Assembly (NCBI GenBank): GCA_016709305.1
Contig: JADJNA010000055.1
Location: 189,818-253,817, forward strand
Length of the DNA stretch: 64,000 nt
From: Candidatus Villigracilis saccharophilus
Lineage (GTDB): Bacteria > Chloroflexota > Anaerolineae > Anaerolineales > Villigracilaceae
Direction of reading: 5' to 3'
Shown: positions 7,736-16,580 of the stretch, one piece after another
Layout of the letters: each line of letters begins with the position of its first letter
How positions within the stretch are numbered: the first letter of the stretch is position 1
The notes under the pieces: model-generated
Told to the model about the DNA's origin: nothing
The model's database searches: none
The model's input: only the letters and a program-made list of their open reading frames with translations
Translations under genes and position numbers: made by a program

Positions 7736-10126
7736 CTATTCATAGGCCAGCGTATCCTTCACGGTTAACCGTGATGCCCGTCCTGCGGGTAAAGCACTTG
7801 CTAATGTTCCGAGTACGATGGTGAAGATCAGCCAGGCGATGAGGCCGCTTGCACCGTATACCGCCGGCATAGGGGCGGTTAGGATCGCCACACCAACGCC
7901 ATAACAAAGCACGCTTGTGATCGGAATGGAAATCGGAATGCTAACCGCCCAACTGAGAACACCGATTAACAGGCCTTCGGTGATGACAATGGCTTGAATA
8001 TCAGCGTTGCTTGCTCCAATTGCCCGCATCACGCCGATTTCGCGTGTACGCTCGAGCACATTGATACTCATGGTTCCCATTAAACCCAGCCCGCCGACCA
8101 CTGCGATCAGACTCGCCATCACCAGCATAAAGTAAACGAGAATATCTGTCTGCGCTTTTTGATCACGAATAAAGTCTGCTCCCAACTGAGTGGATTGAAT
8201 TTGGATGCCGTGCGCTTCATAAGCTGCCTGGATTTGATCGTTGATACGCTTTTGCGTGGCAGAGTCGTGCTGAGCTGTGACGATTCGCAGAGAATATGCC
8301 ATTTCTGGTTCGCCAACCAACAGGCTGAGGTATTCATAATTAACATATAACAGGGGTGGACTGACGTTCCCGGTTATGCTGTAAATCCCGACAATATGCC
8401 AGTCTGTTTCCTTGCCGTTCGCCTCAATTGTTATCCAATCACCAACTTTAAGGTCTGGAAAAACATTAAGCAGGTGATTGCCAATCACGATCGCATTCTC
8501 ATCCCCGGATTCAAGCCAGCGGCCTGATGTGATGATCGGATCAATCAAGGTGGATGTTGATGGAGGGGCGACGAAAAGAATCTGTGTTCCCGTTTCTCCA
8601 GCCCCCATCTTGAGGGTGCCAAGGAATTCCAACCAGCCTTCGGAATTTTCCACACCAGCGATATTGTTTGCGATTCCTGCAACTTTATCAAATCGATAGC
8701 CATGATCAAATGCAATATTAATATCGGCAAGAAAATAACCTTGAATATCTTCAATGGTCTTATCGAACGAAGCCCACAGGTTATATACGGCAATGAATAC
8801 CGCACCGCCTAACACCAGGGTGAACAGGGTGATGCCAAGCCTTACTTTGCGTCTGATCATGTTGCGGACCGAGATACGGATTGGCCGCGGAATTATCAGC
8901 GCGTTACTGCTGACAGATTCTTTTTTGACCGTGGCATTACCGCCGAGACCATAGTCGCTCAATGCCTCGCGAACTGTGACCCTAACGCTATTGTAGATCG
9001 GTAGTATGGCTGCCAATACCGGCACAATCATCGCGACAATGATCTGTTGTATTACCGTTGATGTGTATCCTTTGAATGGCACGGGATAGAAATTTAACCA
9101 TTCTGCCATTCTGCCGCCAATGATTTCAGCAACCATATTTGCCAGAGGAATTGCGATCAATAATGAACCAATCCCAAAACTCAGGATCAGTACAAGATAC
9201 ATCCCAAAGATTTGGATCATGCTTCCGCCCGTGGCTTTCATGATTCCGATCTGCCGTGTTTGCTGGGTCATTAAAGCAGTGACCGTGTTGACGATCAAGA
9301 ATCCGCTCAGAAATACCGTGAGATACCCCAGCACGATCAATACAAAAAAAACACCCTGTGTAATGTTGTAGGCAAAATGGTGGCCCGGTTGATAAACACT
9401 CACAAAAAACACGGTTGCACCCGCGCGTTCCATGCGATCTGCTACCGCCTGCGCCACCTCTGTCACATGCGCCTGATCAGTTTGGTTTTCAGAAACGCTG
9501 ATCTCCAACTGGCCATAGCTGGAAATATCACCACCGAGCCATTCCAAAGTGTCGGGAGTCACAAAAGCATTGACCTGGTTCGCCAGGTTATATGGAAACC
9601 CTGTGACTGCATGTACGTAACCTGCCAGCTTAACTTCACGCCGCCTGCCATTGCTCAGTTCCAACAGGATCGTATCGCCGGGATGATAGCCAAGAGATTT
9701 TGCACTTGAGTCAATAATGACTTCTTTATCCGCATACTGTGGAATATCGGTCTCACCTTTTGCGGGCTTGAGGAGGTTCAAAGTCAATTTGCCGGGATCT
9801 TTAACCGCAGTGAAACTAATATTAACTGTTGTTCCATCAGGTCGTATGATTGACGCACTGGTTGAAGCCACCCCTTCTACTGTATCCACGCCCGGCACAG
9901 AGCGGGCAATTTTTACCATTCCATCTGTAAGGGGCGAAGCATACACCTGCGCCTCGGATGGATTCGCGGAAAGAAAATCGTTATCCATGCTTTCGTTCAT
10001 GTACAAGCCCAGGTTGCTGTTGAATCCAACTGCAAACGCCCCGACCGCGATCGTCATAATGATCAGGAAAGTCCGCCCGCGGTTGCCCGAAAAGTCAGCC
10101 CAGACTTTTATCCAACGGCTGCCCAT
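7736..10126 (-). CDS. FtsX/MacB-family ABC transporter permease, two-repeat form
   Basis: A 796-residue permease with duplicated architecture. There is a first transmembrane segment near residues 20-45, an extracytoplasmic domain, an FtsX membrane domain with RQIGIMKATGG around residues 265-400, a second extracytoplasmic domain after a helix at about 430-450, and a C-terminal FtsX domain with the coupling motif ERTREIGVMRAIGAS. Such permeases work with LolD/MacB-type ATPases in lipoprotein, lipid or drug export. Its start codon overlaps the stop of the ATPase by one base (TAATG), so they are co-translated. The periplasmic adaptor lies upstream in the same operon. Confidence 0.85.
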   Translation of the reverse strand: MGSRWIKVWADFSGNRGRTFLIIMTIAVGAFAVGFNSNLGLYMNESMDNDFLSANPSEAQVYASPLTDGMVKIARSVPGVDTVEGVASTSASIIRPDGTTVNISFTAVKDPGKLTLNLLKPAKGETDIPQYADKEVIIDSSAKSLGYHPGDTILLELSNGRRREVKLAGYVHAVTGFPYNLANQVNAFVTPDTLEWLGGDISSYGQLEISVSENQTDQAHVTEVAQAVADRMERAGATVFFVSVYQPGHHFAYNITQGVFFVLIVLGYLTVFLSGFLIVNTVTALMTQQTRQIGIMKATGGSMIQIFGMYLVLILSFGIGSLLIAIPLANMVAEIIGGRMAEWLNFYPVPFKGYTSTVIQQIIVAMIVPVLAAILPIYNSVRVTVREALSDYGLGGNATVKKESVSSNALIIPRPIRISVRNMIRRKVRLGITLFTLVLGGAVFIAVYNLWASFDKTIEDIQGYFLADINIAFDHGYRFDKVAGIANNIAGVENSEGWLEFLGTLKMGAGETGTQILFVAPPSTSTLIDPIITSGRWLESGDENAIVIGNHLLNVFPDLKVGDWITIEANGKETDWHIVGIYSITGNVSPPLLYVNYEYLSLLVGEPEMAYSLRIVTAQHDSATQKRINDQIQAAYEAHGIQIQSTQLGADFIRDQKAQTDILVYFMLVMASLIAVVGGLGLMGTMSINVLERTREIGVMRAIGASNADIQAIVITEGLLIGVLSWAVSIPISIPITSVLCYGVGVAILTAPMPAVYGASGLIAWLIFTIVLGTLASALPAGRASRLTVKDTLAYE

Positions 10127-11265
10127 TAGAATGCTCTCCGCAGGGATAGATTCTCACCTTCGTGTTTGTCCGCCAATTGATGAAGCGTCTCACGCGCAAC
10201 CTCGGACTGGCCCAGCAATTCTGACAATTGTCCATATCCGATGGCAAGCACCTCAACAGGTCCGCCCTCAGATGCGCGGATGGAGGCTTGATGCTTCTTC
10301 TCGTGGAAAAACTCCATTTCGCCAAAGCATTTCCCTGGTCCAAGTTGAAGCGCGATCACATCCGATTGGTTTTTACGCGGAAGGATCACTTCCACAGTTC
10401 CTTTCGAAACGATATAAAAGGTGTCCGCATTCGTGCCTTCAGAAAGGATCATTGTGCCCGCCTTATAAGTCTGCAGCTTTGCGGTTTTTGTGGCTTGCAA
10501 TAATTGGGAAGCTGTCAGACTAGGCATGACCTTGGCAACGTACTCATTGACGATTTCACCATCAGCGATCAGAGCTGTGCGATGGGTGCGCTTTGCCAGT
10601 CCGCTGTCGTGTGTCACAATGATGATGGTCTTGCCTTGGGCGATCAAGTTATTGAATAAGGAGAATACAGCCTCGGCGGTTTTCGAATCGAGATTGCCCG
10701 TCGGCTCATCTGCAATGATCACAGGCGGATCGTTTGCCAATGCGCGGGCAATTGCCACGCGTTGTTGTTGTCCGCCCGAAAGTGCGGTGGGAAGTTTGTA
10801 GGCATGATCTGCGAGCTCAACAAGTTCCAATAATTCCATCGCACGATCACGGCGTTCGTGTATTGGATAGGTGCGGCAGAAATCCATTGGCAGCATGATA
10901 TTTTCAATAACTGAGATCATTGGCAGCAATTGGAAGAATTGAAAGACAATGCCCAGACTCTTTCCACGCCAGCGTGCCATTGTGTTTTCGTTCAAATCAT
11001 GCACAGCCGTTCCATTGACCCAGACTTCTCCAGTTGTGGGGCGATCTATGCCTGTAATCATGTTGAGCAGGGTGGTTTTGCCGCTACCAGATTTTCCGAT
11101 AATGCTGACGAACTCGCCGGCTTTAATTTGCAGGTCTACGCCTTCCAGCGCGTGATAGTCACCGACTGCGGTCCTATAGTATTTATTGACTTCCCGCAGA
11201 TCTATGATGGGACGATCGCCGGTCTGATTGTCCTCGATTTTCTGTTTGAAAAATGAGATAGCCAT
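10126..11265 (-). CDS. LolD/MacB-type ABC ATPase with C-terminal cyclic-nucleotide-binding domain
   Basis: A 379-residue protein. Residues about 20-245 form an ABC ATPase with Walker A GKSGSGKT (57-64), signature LSGGQQQRVAIARAL, Walker B VIIADEPTGNLDSKT and switch histidine in VTHD. From about residue 265 a Crp-type beta-barrel follows: GTMILSEGTNADTFYIVSKG, then PGKCFGEMEFF, where the phosphate-binding cassette would sit. The typical family ends near residue 230, so the extra 110 residues are a fused sensor domain. The fusion suggests transport gated by a cyclic nucleotide or another small ligand. The permease follows with a one-base overlap. Confidence 0.85.
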   Translation of the reverse strand: MAISFFKQKIEDNQTGDRPIIDLREVNKYYRTAVGDYHALEGVDLQIKAGEFVSIIGKSGSGKTTLLNMITGIDRPTTGEVWVNGTAVHDLNENTMARWRGKSLGIVFQFFQLLPMISVIENIMLPMDFCRTYPIHERRDRAMELLELVELADHAYKLPTALSGGQQQRVAIARALANDPPVIIADEPTGNLDSKTAEAVFSLFNNLIAQGKTIIIVTHDSGLAKRTHRTALIADGEIVNEYVAKVMPSLTASQLLQATKTAKLQTYKAGTMILSEGTNADTFYIVSKGTVEVILPRKNQSDVIALQLGPGKCFGEMEFFHEKKHQASIRASEGGPVEVLAIGYGQLSELLGQSEVARETLHQLADKHEGENLSLRRAF

Positions 11266-11324
11266 GATGGTCTCTTTCTAATAATGACGAACTCAAGAGA
11301 AGTTCATCCTGAATTTTTTTGTGA

Positions 11325-12363
11325 TTACCTGAACGTGACTACAGCAGTCATGCCCCAGCGCATGGCTGGATCCGTATCTGCCAATAAGATCGTGACTTCA
11401 TAAACTACATCACCTTGATTTTCAGAGAAATTTTCGCCAATCGAGAGTACATTACCTTTGAATTCCTTGCCAGGTATGGCATCAAATTTGACGATGACAG
11501 GCTGGTTTTCTTTTAACTTGACAACATCTATCTCAGTCACATCCCTGGTCTTAATGATCCAGCTTGAGAAGTCTGAGATGGTTACAGCGGTCTCGCCAGC
11601 ATTAATCGAGCTGCCCATCTTTGCGGTTAATTCAGCCACCACACCATCGAACGGGGCAACCACCGCGAAAGCCGCAACACCGGCTTTCGCCGCATTGAGG
11701 CGCGCTTCGAGCAACGGGAGTTGTTCCGCATCCGGGCCATCCTTGAGACGGTCATAGGTAAGTTGTGCTTTTTCAAGCTCAGCTTTTTTCAGTGCAAGGT
11801 CGTTCTCGGCTTCAATGATCCAGTCCTGTGGCGCGGGTCCTTTTAAAGCCTTTGGTTTTCTTTGTTTCATATTGATATCCAAAAGGTGTGTTTCTCAAAA
11901 CCCTTTGGATTTCGTTCTGCGGGATCTGTTTATCAGTTTTTAAATATATGAGATATTGATACGCTTCTTCACTTGCTTCTTGGGCGTTCTTCAATGTAAT
12001 GACCGCCTGGGCAAAGTCGGCGTTTCTTGAATTTTGCAGGTCATCCCACGCCTTCTGAGCACTGGCGAGTTCAAGTTGTGCAGTGGCATAATTTGTATCC
12101 GATCCATTCCCAAGACGGATCAATGGCCGGCCTTTTTCCACTGTCTGGCCTTCCTTTACCACTATTTCGCTAACAAACCCGCTGGTATTGAAGGCGATTT
12201 CGGCATACTGAACGGGTTCAACGCGTCCTTCAGCGATGGTGATATCGTCTGCAATTACTGTTGGGATCTGAGTGGCTTGTGGGGTGGCAGACGGCGTTGA
12301 ACTGCACGCAGCGATAATGGTCAAGGCAAGGAGCGTCAAGGTTATTAATTTTATATGTTTCAT
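11325..12363 (-). pseudogene. HlyD/MacA-type periplasmic adaptor lipoprotein, frameshifted
   Basis: The N-terminal piece (12363 down to about 11845) begins with a lipoprotein signal (LALTIIAACSS) and then a barrel-sandwich half, INTSGFVSEI-like with VVKEGQTVEKGRPLIRL. It continues in another frame with coiled-coil helix ENDLALKKAELEKAQL and the second lipoyl half APFDGVVAELTAKMGSSINAGE, then the beta-barrel. One frame change near 11845, close to a run of four A, separates them. Together they make a normal-sized MacA-like adaptor for the exporter genes downstream. A single indel and full conservation afterwards suggest a sequencing error rather than decay. Confidence 0.7.
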
Positions 12364-12534
12364 CTTGTTTATCCTTCATGAATGTATGATTTCTGGTTGA
12401 TTTACGAGCACAATTAAAATTAGTTGCAAACATAAGACAACAGGTCGAATCAAAGATTTGACAATTGAGCAAGGATGGTTAATTTAATTCTCCATCCCAT
12501 CAAGTCTTTGTCGTCAGTATGTCAAAATGTTACA

Positions 12535-12572
12535 CTTGTGCTGGCTACTTACGTAAGTAGCCAGCACAAGTA
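12535..12572. repeat. 38-bp perfect palindrome
   Basis: The half-site ACTTGTGCTGGCTACTTAC is followed directly by its exact reverse complement with no spacer. It could be a large operator, a cruciform or the centre of a bidirectional terminator. No T-run follows on the minus strand, and the exporter starts here rather than ends, so a regulatory site is more likely. Confidence 0.6.
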
Positions 12573-12755
12573 TCTACAAAAGAGAAAAATGTAGGGGCGT
12601 GCGCTTACCAAACTCCCAGACAAGGAAACCCTCATCTTTGGAATAAACAGTCTTCATAGTTCCTAATCTGGCTGGTTTCGCCATTCAGAAGTTAGTTTTG
12701 CACCAGAAACTAAACTAACGATACCCGCCGGAAAACGCTTGGCACGGAATATATT

Positions 12756-12787
12756 TCTGTCCAATATTTGTGCTCTCATTGTCCTTC
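12756..12787 (+). promoter_or_regulatory. Shared 32-nt upstream motif, copy 1
   Basis: The stretch ending GTGCTCTCATTGTCCTTC matches 19227-19258 at 30 of 32 positions. Similarity continues more weakly downstream (GATGG-CTA-A). It lies 55 bases before the CBM6-like gene; the other copy lies before the sugar ABC importer. A shared promoter or operator for the polysaccharide locus is the simplest reading. Confidence 0.5.
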
Positions 12788-12842
12788 ATTTTTTAATGGA
12801 TGAAAAAATACGATGGTCTATACTCTAAAAAAGAGGTAAATA

Positions 12843-13475
12843 ATGATGAAATATCTAGGGAAACCATTTAAAGACTCTGTATATTTGGGCGGGCCACAGA
12901 TAATTCCGGGGCGGGTTCGGTGTGCTTACTATGATTTTGGCGGAGAAGGGGTTGCTTATCACGACTCAGACTCGGTGAATCATGGCAGCGGTGAGTTGAA
13001 TCCTGCCGATGGAAGCTACCTGCATGAATTTCGGAAAAACGAAGCCGTGGATATAACTTATACAAAAGATGGTGAGTATGACAATCATCCCTATAATTTT
13101 GTTGAGCCTGAGTTGGGGATGTTGTATGTAGGTTGGACCATACCGGGTGAATGGATCAAATACACTGTGGACGTAAAGCAAAGCGGTCTGTATTCGGTTA
13201 ATCTCTTTTATACATCGAATCAGGGTGGTGAAATTGCACTTTCAGTAAACGACTTTGATGTCACGGGGCATATTCAAATTCAAACTACATATAGAAATGA
13301 TGATCCGCTTGCGTGGCGGCAATGGCATCACTGGAATCAGATGAATACCATTGCAAAGATATGGCTCGAGCAGGGGATTCAGGTACTTACTTTACACACT
13401 GTTTCAATGGGCGGCATGAATTATGCTTATCTTGATTTTGAACTTTGCGAATTTAACAAGGAGACTTCTCGATGA
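12843..13475 (+). CDS. CBM6-like carbohydrate-binding domain protein
   Basis: A 210-residue protein with the beta-sandwich signature seen in CBM6/CBM35-type modules attached to glycosidases: ARCAYYDFGGEGVAYHD-type start, GWTIPGEWIKYTVDVKQSGLYSVNL in the middle and IWLEQGIQVLTLHTVSMGGMN near the end. No signal peptide or catalytic domain is visible, so it would be a stand-alone binding module or a cytosolic or accessory protein. It is the first gene after a shared upstream motif and overlaps the aldo-keto reductase start by ATGA. The carbohydrate ligand cannot be predicted. Confidence 0.65.
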   Translation: MMKYLGKPFKDSVYLGGPQIIPGRVRCAYYDFGGEGVAYHDSDSVNHGSGELNPADGSYLHEFRKNEAVDITYTKDGEYDNHPYNFVEPELGMLYVGWTIPGEWIKYTVDVKQSGLYSVNLFYTSNQGGEIALSVNDFDVTGHIQIQTTYRNDDPLAWRQWHHWNQMNTIAKIWLEQGIQVLTLHTVSMGGMNYAYLDFELCEFNKETSR

Positions 13476-14389
13476 ATAAAGTGAAAATCGCAAAATGTGA
13501 TCTCGATGCATCTGAAATAGCTCTGGGTTGTATGCGCATCGTGGATATGACGAATCAGGAGATCGCTACTTTAGTCCATACCGCACTAGATGAAGGGATC
13601 AATTTTTTCGATCATGCCGATATATATGGAGGTGGACAATCGGAAACGAAGTTCGCTGAAGCGTTGAAAATGAATGCGAGCCTGCGGGAAAAGATAATTC
13701 TCCAGAGTAAGTGCGGTATCCGTCAAGGCTCCTTCGACTTTTCAAAGGGACATATTCTGAAAGCGGTGGATGGCATTTTGAAACGTTTACAGACGGACCA
13801 TATCGATATCCTTTTACTGCACCGCCCGGATGCTTTGGTTGAGCCGGAAGAAGTGGCAGAGGCTTTTACGATTTTGGAAGACAGTGGCAAGGTCAGGTAT
13901 TTTGGCGTCAGTAATCAAAACCCGATGCAGATCGAATTGTTGAGTAAATTCGTAAAGCAGCCGCTCGTCATCAATCAGCTTCAATTGAGCATTACTAATA
14001 CTGGCATGATCGATGCGGGTATCAATGTCAATATGAAAATTGATTCTTCTTTCGACCGTGATGGCAGTATTCTGGATTATTGCCGCCTTAAAGAGATCAC
14101 GATCCAACCCTGGTCACCGTTCCAATACGGCTTTTTTGAGGGCGCGTTTCTTAATAACGAAAAATTCCCAGAATTGAATCTGAAGATTAATGAGATTGCG
14201 TCGTTGAGAGGTGTGACCAATACTGCAATTGCAATCGCGTGGTTGTTACGGCACCCTGCACGCATGCAACCTATCGTTGGGACCACCAACCCGGGGCGCG
14301 TCAAAGATGTGTGTAAGGCATCTGATGTTAAGCTAACTCGTGAGGAATGGTACGCCATTTATCTGGCAGCTGGAAATAAGCTTCCATAA
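13472..14389 (+). CDS. Aldo/keto reductase
   Basis: A 305-residue TIM-barrel oxidoreductase of the YdhF-like aldo-keto reductase group. It has the start ALGCMRIVDM, GINFFDHADIYGGGQSE with catalytic D and Y, the lysine in LQSKCGI and DILLLHRPD. The C-terminal NADPH site includes the stretch with GTTNPGRV. It reduces aldehydes or ketones, and the neighbourhood suggests a sugar-derived carbonyl. Its start overlaps the CBM6-like gene by four bases. Confidence 0.85.
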   Translation: MNKVKIAKCDLDASEIALGCMRIVDMTNQEIATLVHTALDEGINFFDHADIYGGGQSETKFAEALKMNASLREKIILQSKCGIRQGSFDFSKGHILKAVDGILKRLQTDHIDILLLHRPDALVEPEEVAEAFTILEDSGKVRYFGVSNQNPMQIELLSKFVKQPLVINQLQLSITNTGMIDAGINVNMKIDSSFDRDGSILDYCRLKEITIQPWSPFQYGFFEGAFLNNEKFPELNLKINEIASLRGVTNTAIAIAWLLRHPARMQPIVGTTNPGRVKDVCKASDVKLTREEWYAIYLAAGNKLP

Positions 14390-14449
14390 ATTGCACGATA
14401 TTGAATACTTCCGCACTCCATATTTCAAATTAAAAAGGAAAATGAAAAC

Positions 14450-15151
14450 ATGAAACGCTTAGAAAACAAATGGGCGCTTGTCACTGGCTCTAGTCGCGGC
14501 ATTGGTCAACAAATTGCCTGGGGATTGGCTGAACGCGGTTGCAATGTCATCGTCCACGGGCGTGAAGCGAGAAATCTTGAGGCAACCCTCGCAAAGCTGA
14601 AGGCATATGATGTCCAAGCTCACATCACCACAGGCGAGCTATCAACATCTTCTGGCATTTCTCAAATCATTAAACAGGCGATGGATGCACCGGGTCCGGT
14701 TGACATCCTTTATAACAACGCTGCCATCATGAGCAAAAACGAATCGATCTTCACTGTTGCTCAGGCTGAATGGGACCGCGTGTTTCAGATCAATGTTTGG
14801 GCAGTCATGGCATTGTGTCAGGCATTCGCGCCTGGCATGCGCGCGCGTGGATATGGCCGCATCATCAACCTTACCTCGGGTATTGCCGACCAGCCTAATT
14901 TAGCGGTATATAGCGTGTCCAAGGCGGCAGTTGACAAATATTCGCGTGATCTGGCAGCTGAGTTCAAAGGTGAAAATGTGCTCGTCAATTTTCTGGACCC
15001 AGGCTGGTTACAAACTGATTTAGGCGGTAAAAATGCCATGTATCCGGTCGAGGATGTTCTTCCAGGCGCTCTCGTTCCTGCTCTGCTTGAAGATAATGGA
15101 CCCACTGGTCGTTTCTTCGCCGCCCAGGATTTTAGATATCTGGAACGCTAA
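14450..15151 (+). CDS. Short-chain dehydrogenase/reductase
   Basis: A 233-residue classical SDR. It has the dinucleotide-binding motif TGSSRGIGQ near residue 13, YNNAA in place of NNAG, the catalytic serine region LTSGIAD, and the YSVSK active-site pair. The residues and size fit an NAD(P)-dependent alcohol or sugar-acid dehydrogenase. It is co-directional with the aldo-keto reductase (60-base gap) and precedes an alginate-lyase-like gene, so a role in uronate or sugar metabolism is likely but the exact substrate is unknown. Confidence 0.8.
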   Translation: MKRLENKWALVTGSSRGIGQQIAWGLAERGCNVIVHGREARNLEATLAKLKAYDVQAHITTGELSTSSGISQIIKQAMDAPGPVDILYNNAAIMSKNESIFTVAQAEWDRVFQINVWAVMALCQAFAPGMRARGYGRIINLTSGIADQPNLAVYSVSKAAVDKYSRDLAAEFKGENVLVNFLDPGWLQTDLGGKNAMYPVEDVLPGALVPALLEDNGPTGRFFAAQDFRYLER

Positions 15152-15177
15152 TGCTTTGAATGGAAGATCTGTCTATT

Positions 15178-16422
15178 ATGATCCCATACAACAAACGTAT
15201 TGTGGTGTCCCTAATATTGTTGGTATTCATTATTGTAAGTGGTTGCGGCTGTGCTGCAACCACTTACTGATTTACCAGACGGTAACATTTCATCGAGCCC
15301 AGCGCCCGTGAATGGGCTGCTACCCACCTCCACTTCAACCAGCACGCCGATTCCCACCAGAGTTCCTTTTTATACCAGAGTACCAGGAGCCCATTTACCC
15401 ATCCCGGTGCGCTCAATAATCAGGCGGACTTGGATTTCGTCAAGGCGCAGATCGCAGCTGGGAAAATCCATGGGCAAGGGCTTTCAATGAGATGAAGGTA
15501 TTGGCAACCCGCAATAAAAGCACGGTTGCACCGACTACTGAAACTGCCCAGAAAAATGATGCGCGAAAAGTCTATGCAAATGCGCTTGCCTGGTACTACA
15601 CCGGCGACGTGAAATATGCAGAAAACGCGATCAACATCTTGAATGTATGGGGAACAACATTTGAAGGGTTTCCTTCTGCAGAGGGTCAGAATCTGTTACA
15701 GGGAGGCTGGATCGGTTCTCTTCTGGGTCCAGCTGCTGAAATTATGCGAGGCTATTCGGGCTGGGATCCCGCTGATATGGCGAAAGTCCAAACAATGTTT
15801 AGGGATCATTTTTATCCCGTGTTAAATACCGCGAGCACATGGAATGGAAATGTTGATCTAACCCAGATCGATGCCATGATGAGCATCGCTGTTTTCAATG
15901 ATGATGAGACTGAGTTTAATTTAGGTCTACAACGGATGGAAGCTAGATTTCCTGCATATTTTTATCTCGAATCGGATGGAGGTGTTCCAGCAATTGGCGG
16001 TGACGGGGACGACATCAATAAATTCTGGAACAGCCCTACTGAGTGGTGGATGGCCTGACCCGGAAACGTGCCGGGATAACGGTCATCATACGCAGTTTGG
16101 GATAGCGTCTGCTTTGCATGCTGCGGAGGTTGCCTGGAATCAGGGAGTGGATGTTTACGCTAAACACTCCGATCGATTTATTGCCACCATGGAATTGATG
16201 GCTGCCCAAATTTTAACCGGTGATATGCAAGGTGCCTGCGTAAACAACTTCACCACCACAGATTTATATGATACATGGGAAATTGGGTACAACCACTACC
16301 GTAACCGCATGGGTATGGAGTTGCCGAATACCCACGAGTTGATCACTACTCGAGTCAGACGGGCAGGTATGAATGATTGGAACATCTTTTACGAAACACT
16401 GACACATGCTGGCGCAGAGTAA
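15178..16422 (+). pseudogene. Alginate-lyase-family lipoprotein, frameshifted
   Basis: A lipoprotein-like signal (LLVFIIVSGCGC) starts at 15178. Scattered over three frames follow a conserved HPGALNNQADLDFVKAQIAA block, ARKVYANALAWYYTGDVKYA, GGWIGSLLGPAAEIMRGY and, after about 16040, NGHHTQFGIASALHAAE. This order matches the PF05426-type alginate lyase domain, an (alpha/alpha) toroid. At least three frame changes are needed, near 15270, 15480 and 16050. If intact it would be an exported enzyme cleaving polyuronates by beta-elimination, feeding the unsaturated-uronate genes downstream. The specificity is inferred from context. Confidence 0.6.
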
Positions 16423-16580
16423 AGTCAGTACGGGAGCCTTCTATGTATAAATTAGCTGGGGAAGAAGTTCTGTTGACAGCTGGCGCACCGCTCAACATTA
16501 ACGGTAGTGTCTGCGCCTTTAATACCATGCGTTAGTGGGCATCAAGGCTTCAAATTGAATTGAAGTAGAATAGGGGGACT

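Larger units (their letters stand above)
12364..12842. other. Intergenic region between divergent operons
   Basis: 479 bases separate the minus-strand exporter from the plus-strand CBM6-like gene, so promoters for both should lie here. It contains a 38-bp perfect palindrome (12535-12572) and one copy of a 32-nt motif (12756-12787) that recurs before the sugar-binding-protein gene. I see no open frame with recognisable content. Confidence 0.6.

Noticed and set aside
9717..10523. 268-codon plus-strand frame
   Set aside because: It lies antisense to the clear permease and ATPase genes and has no recognisable motif.
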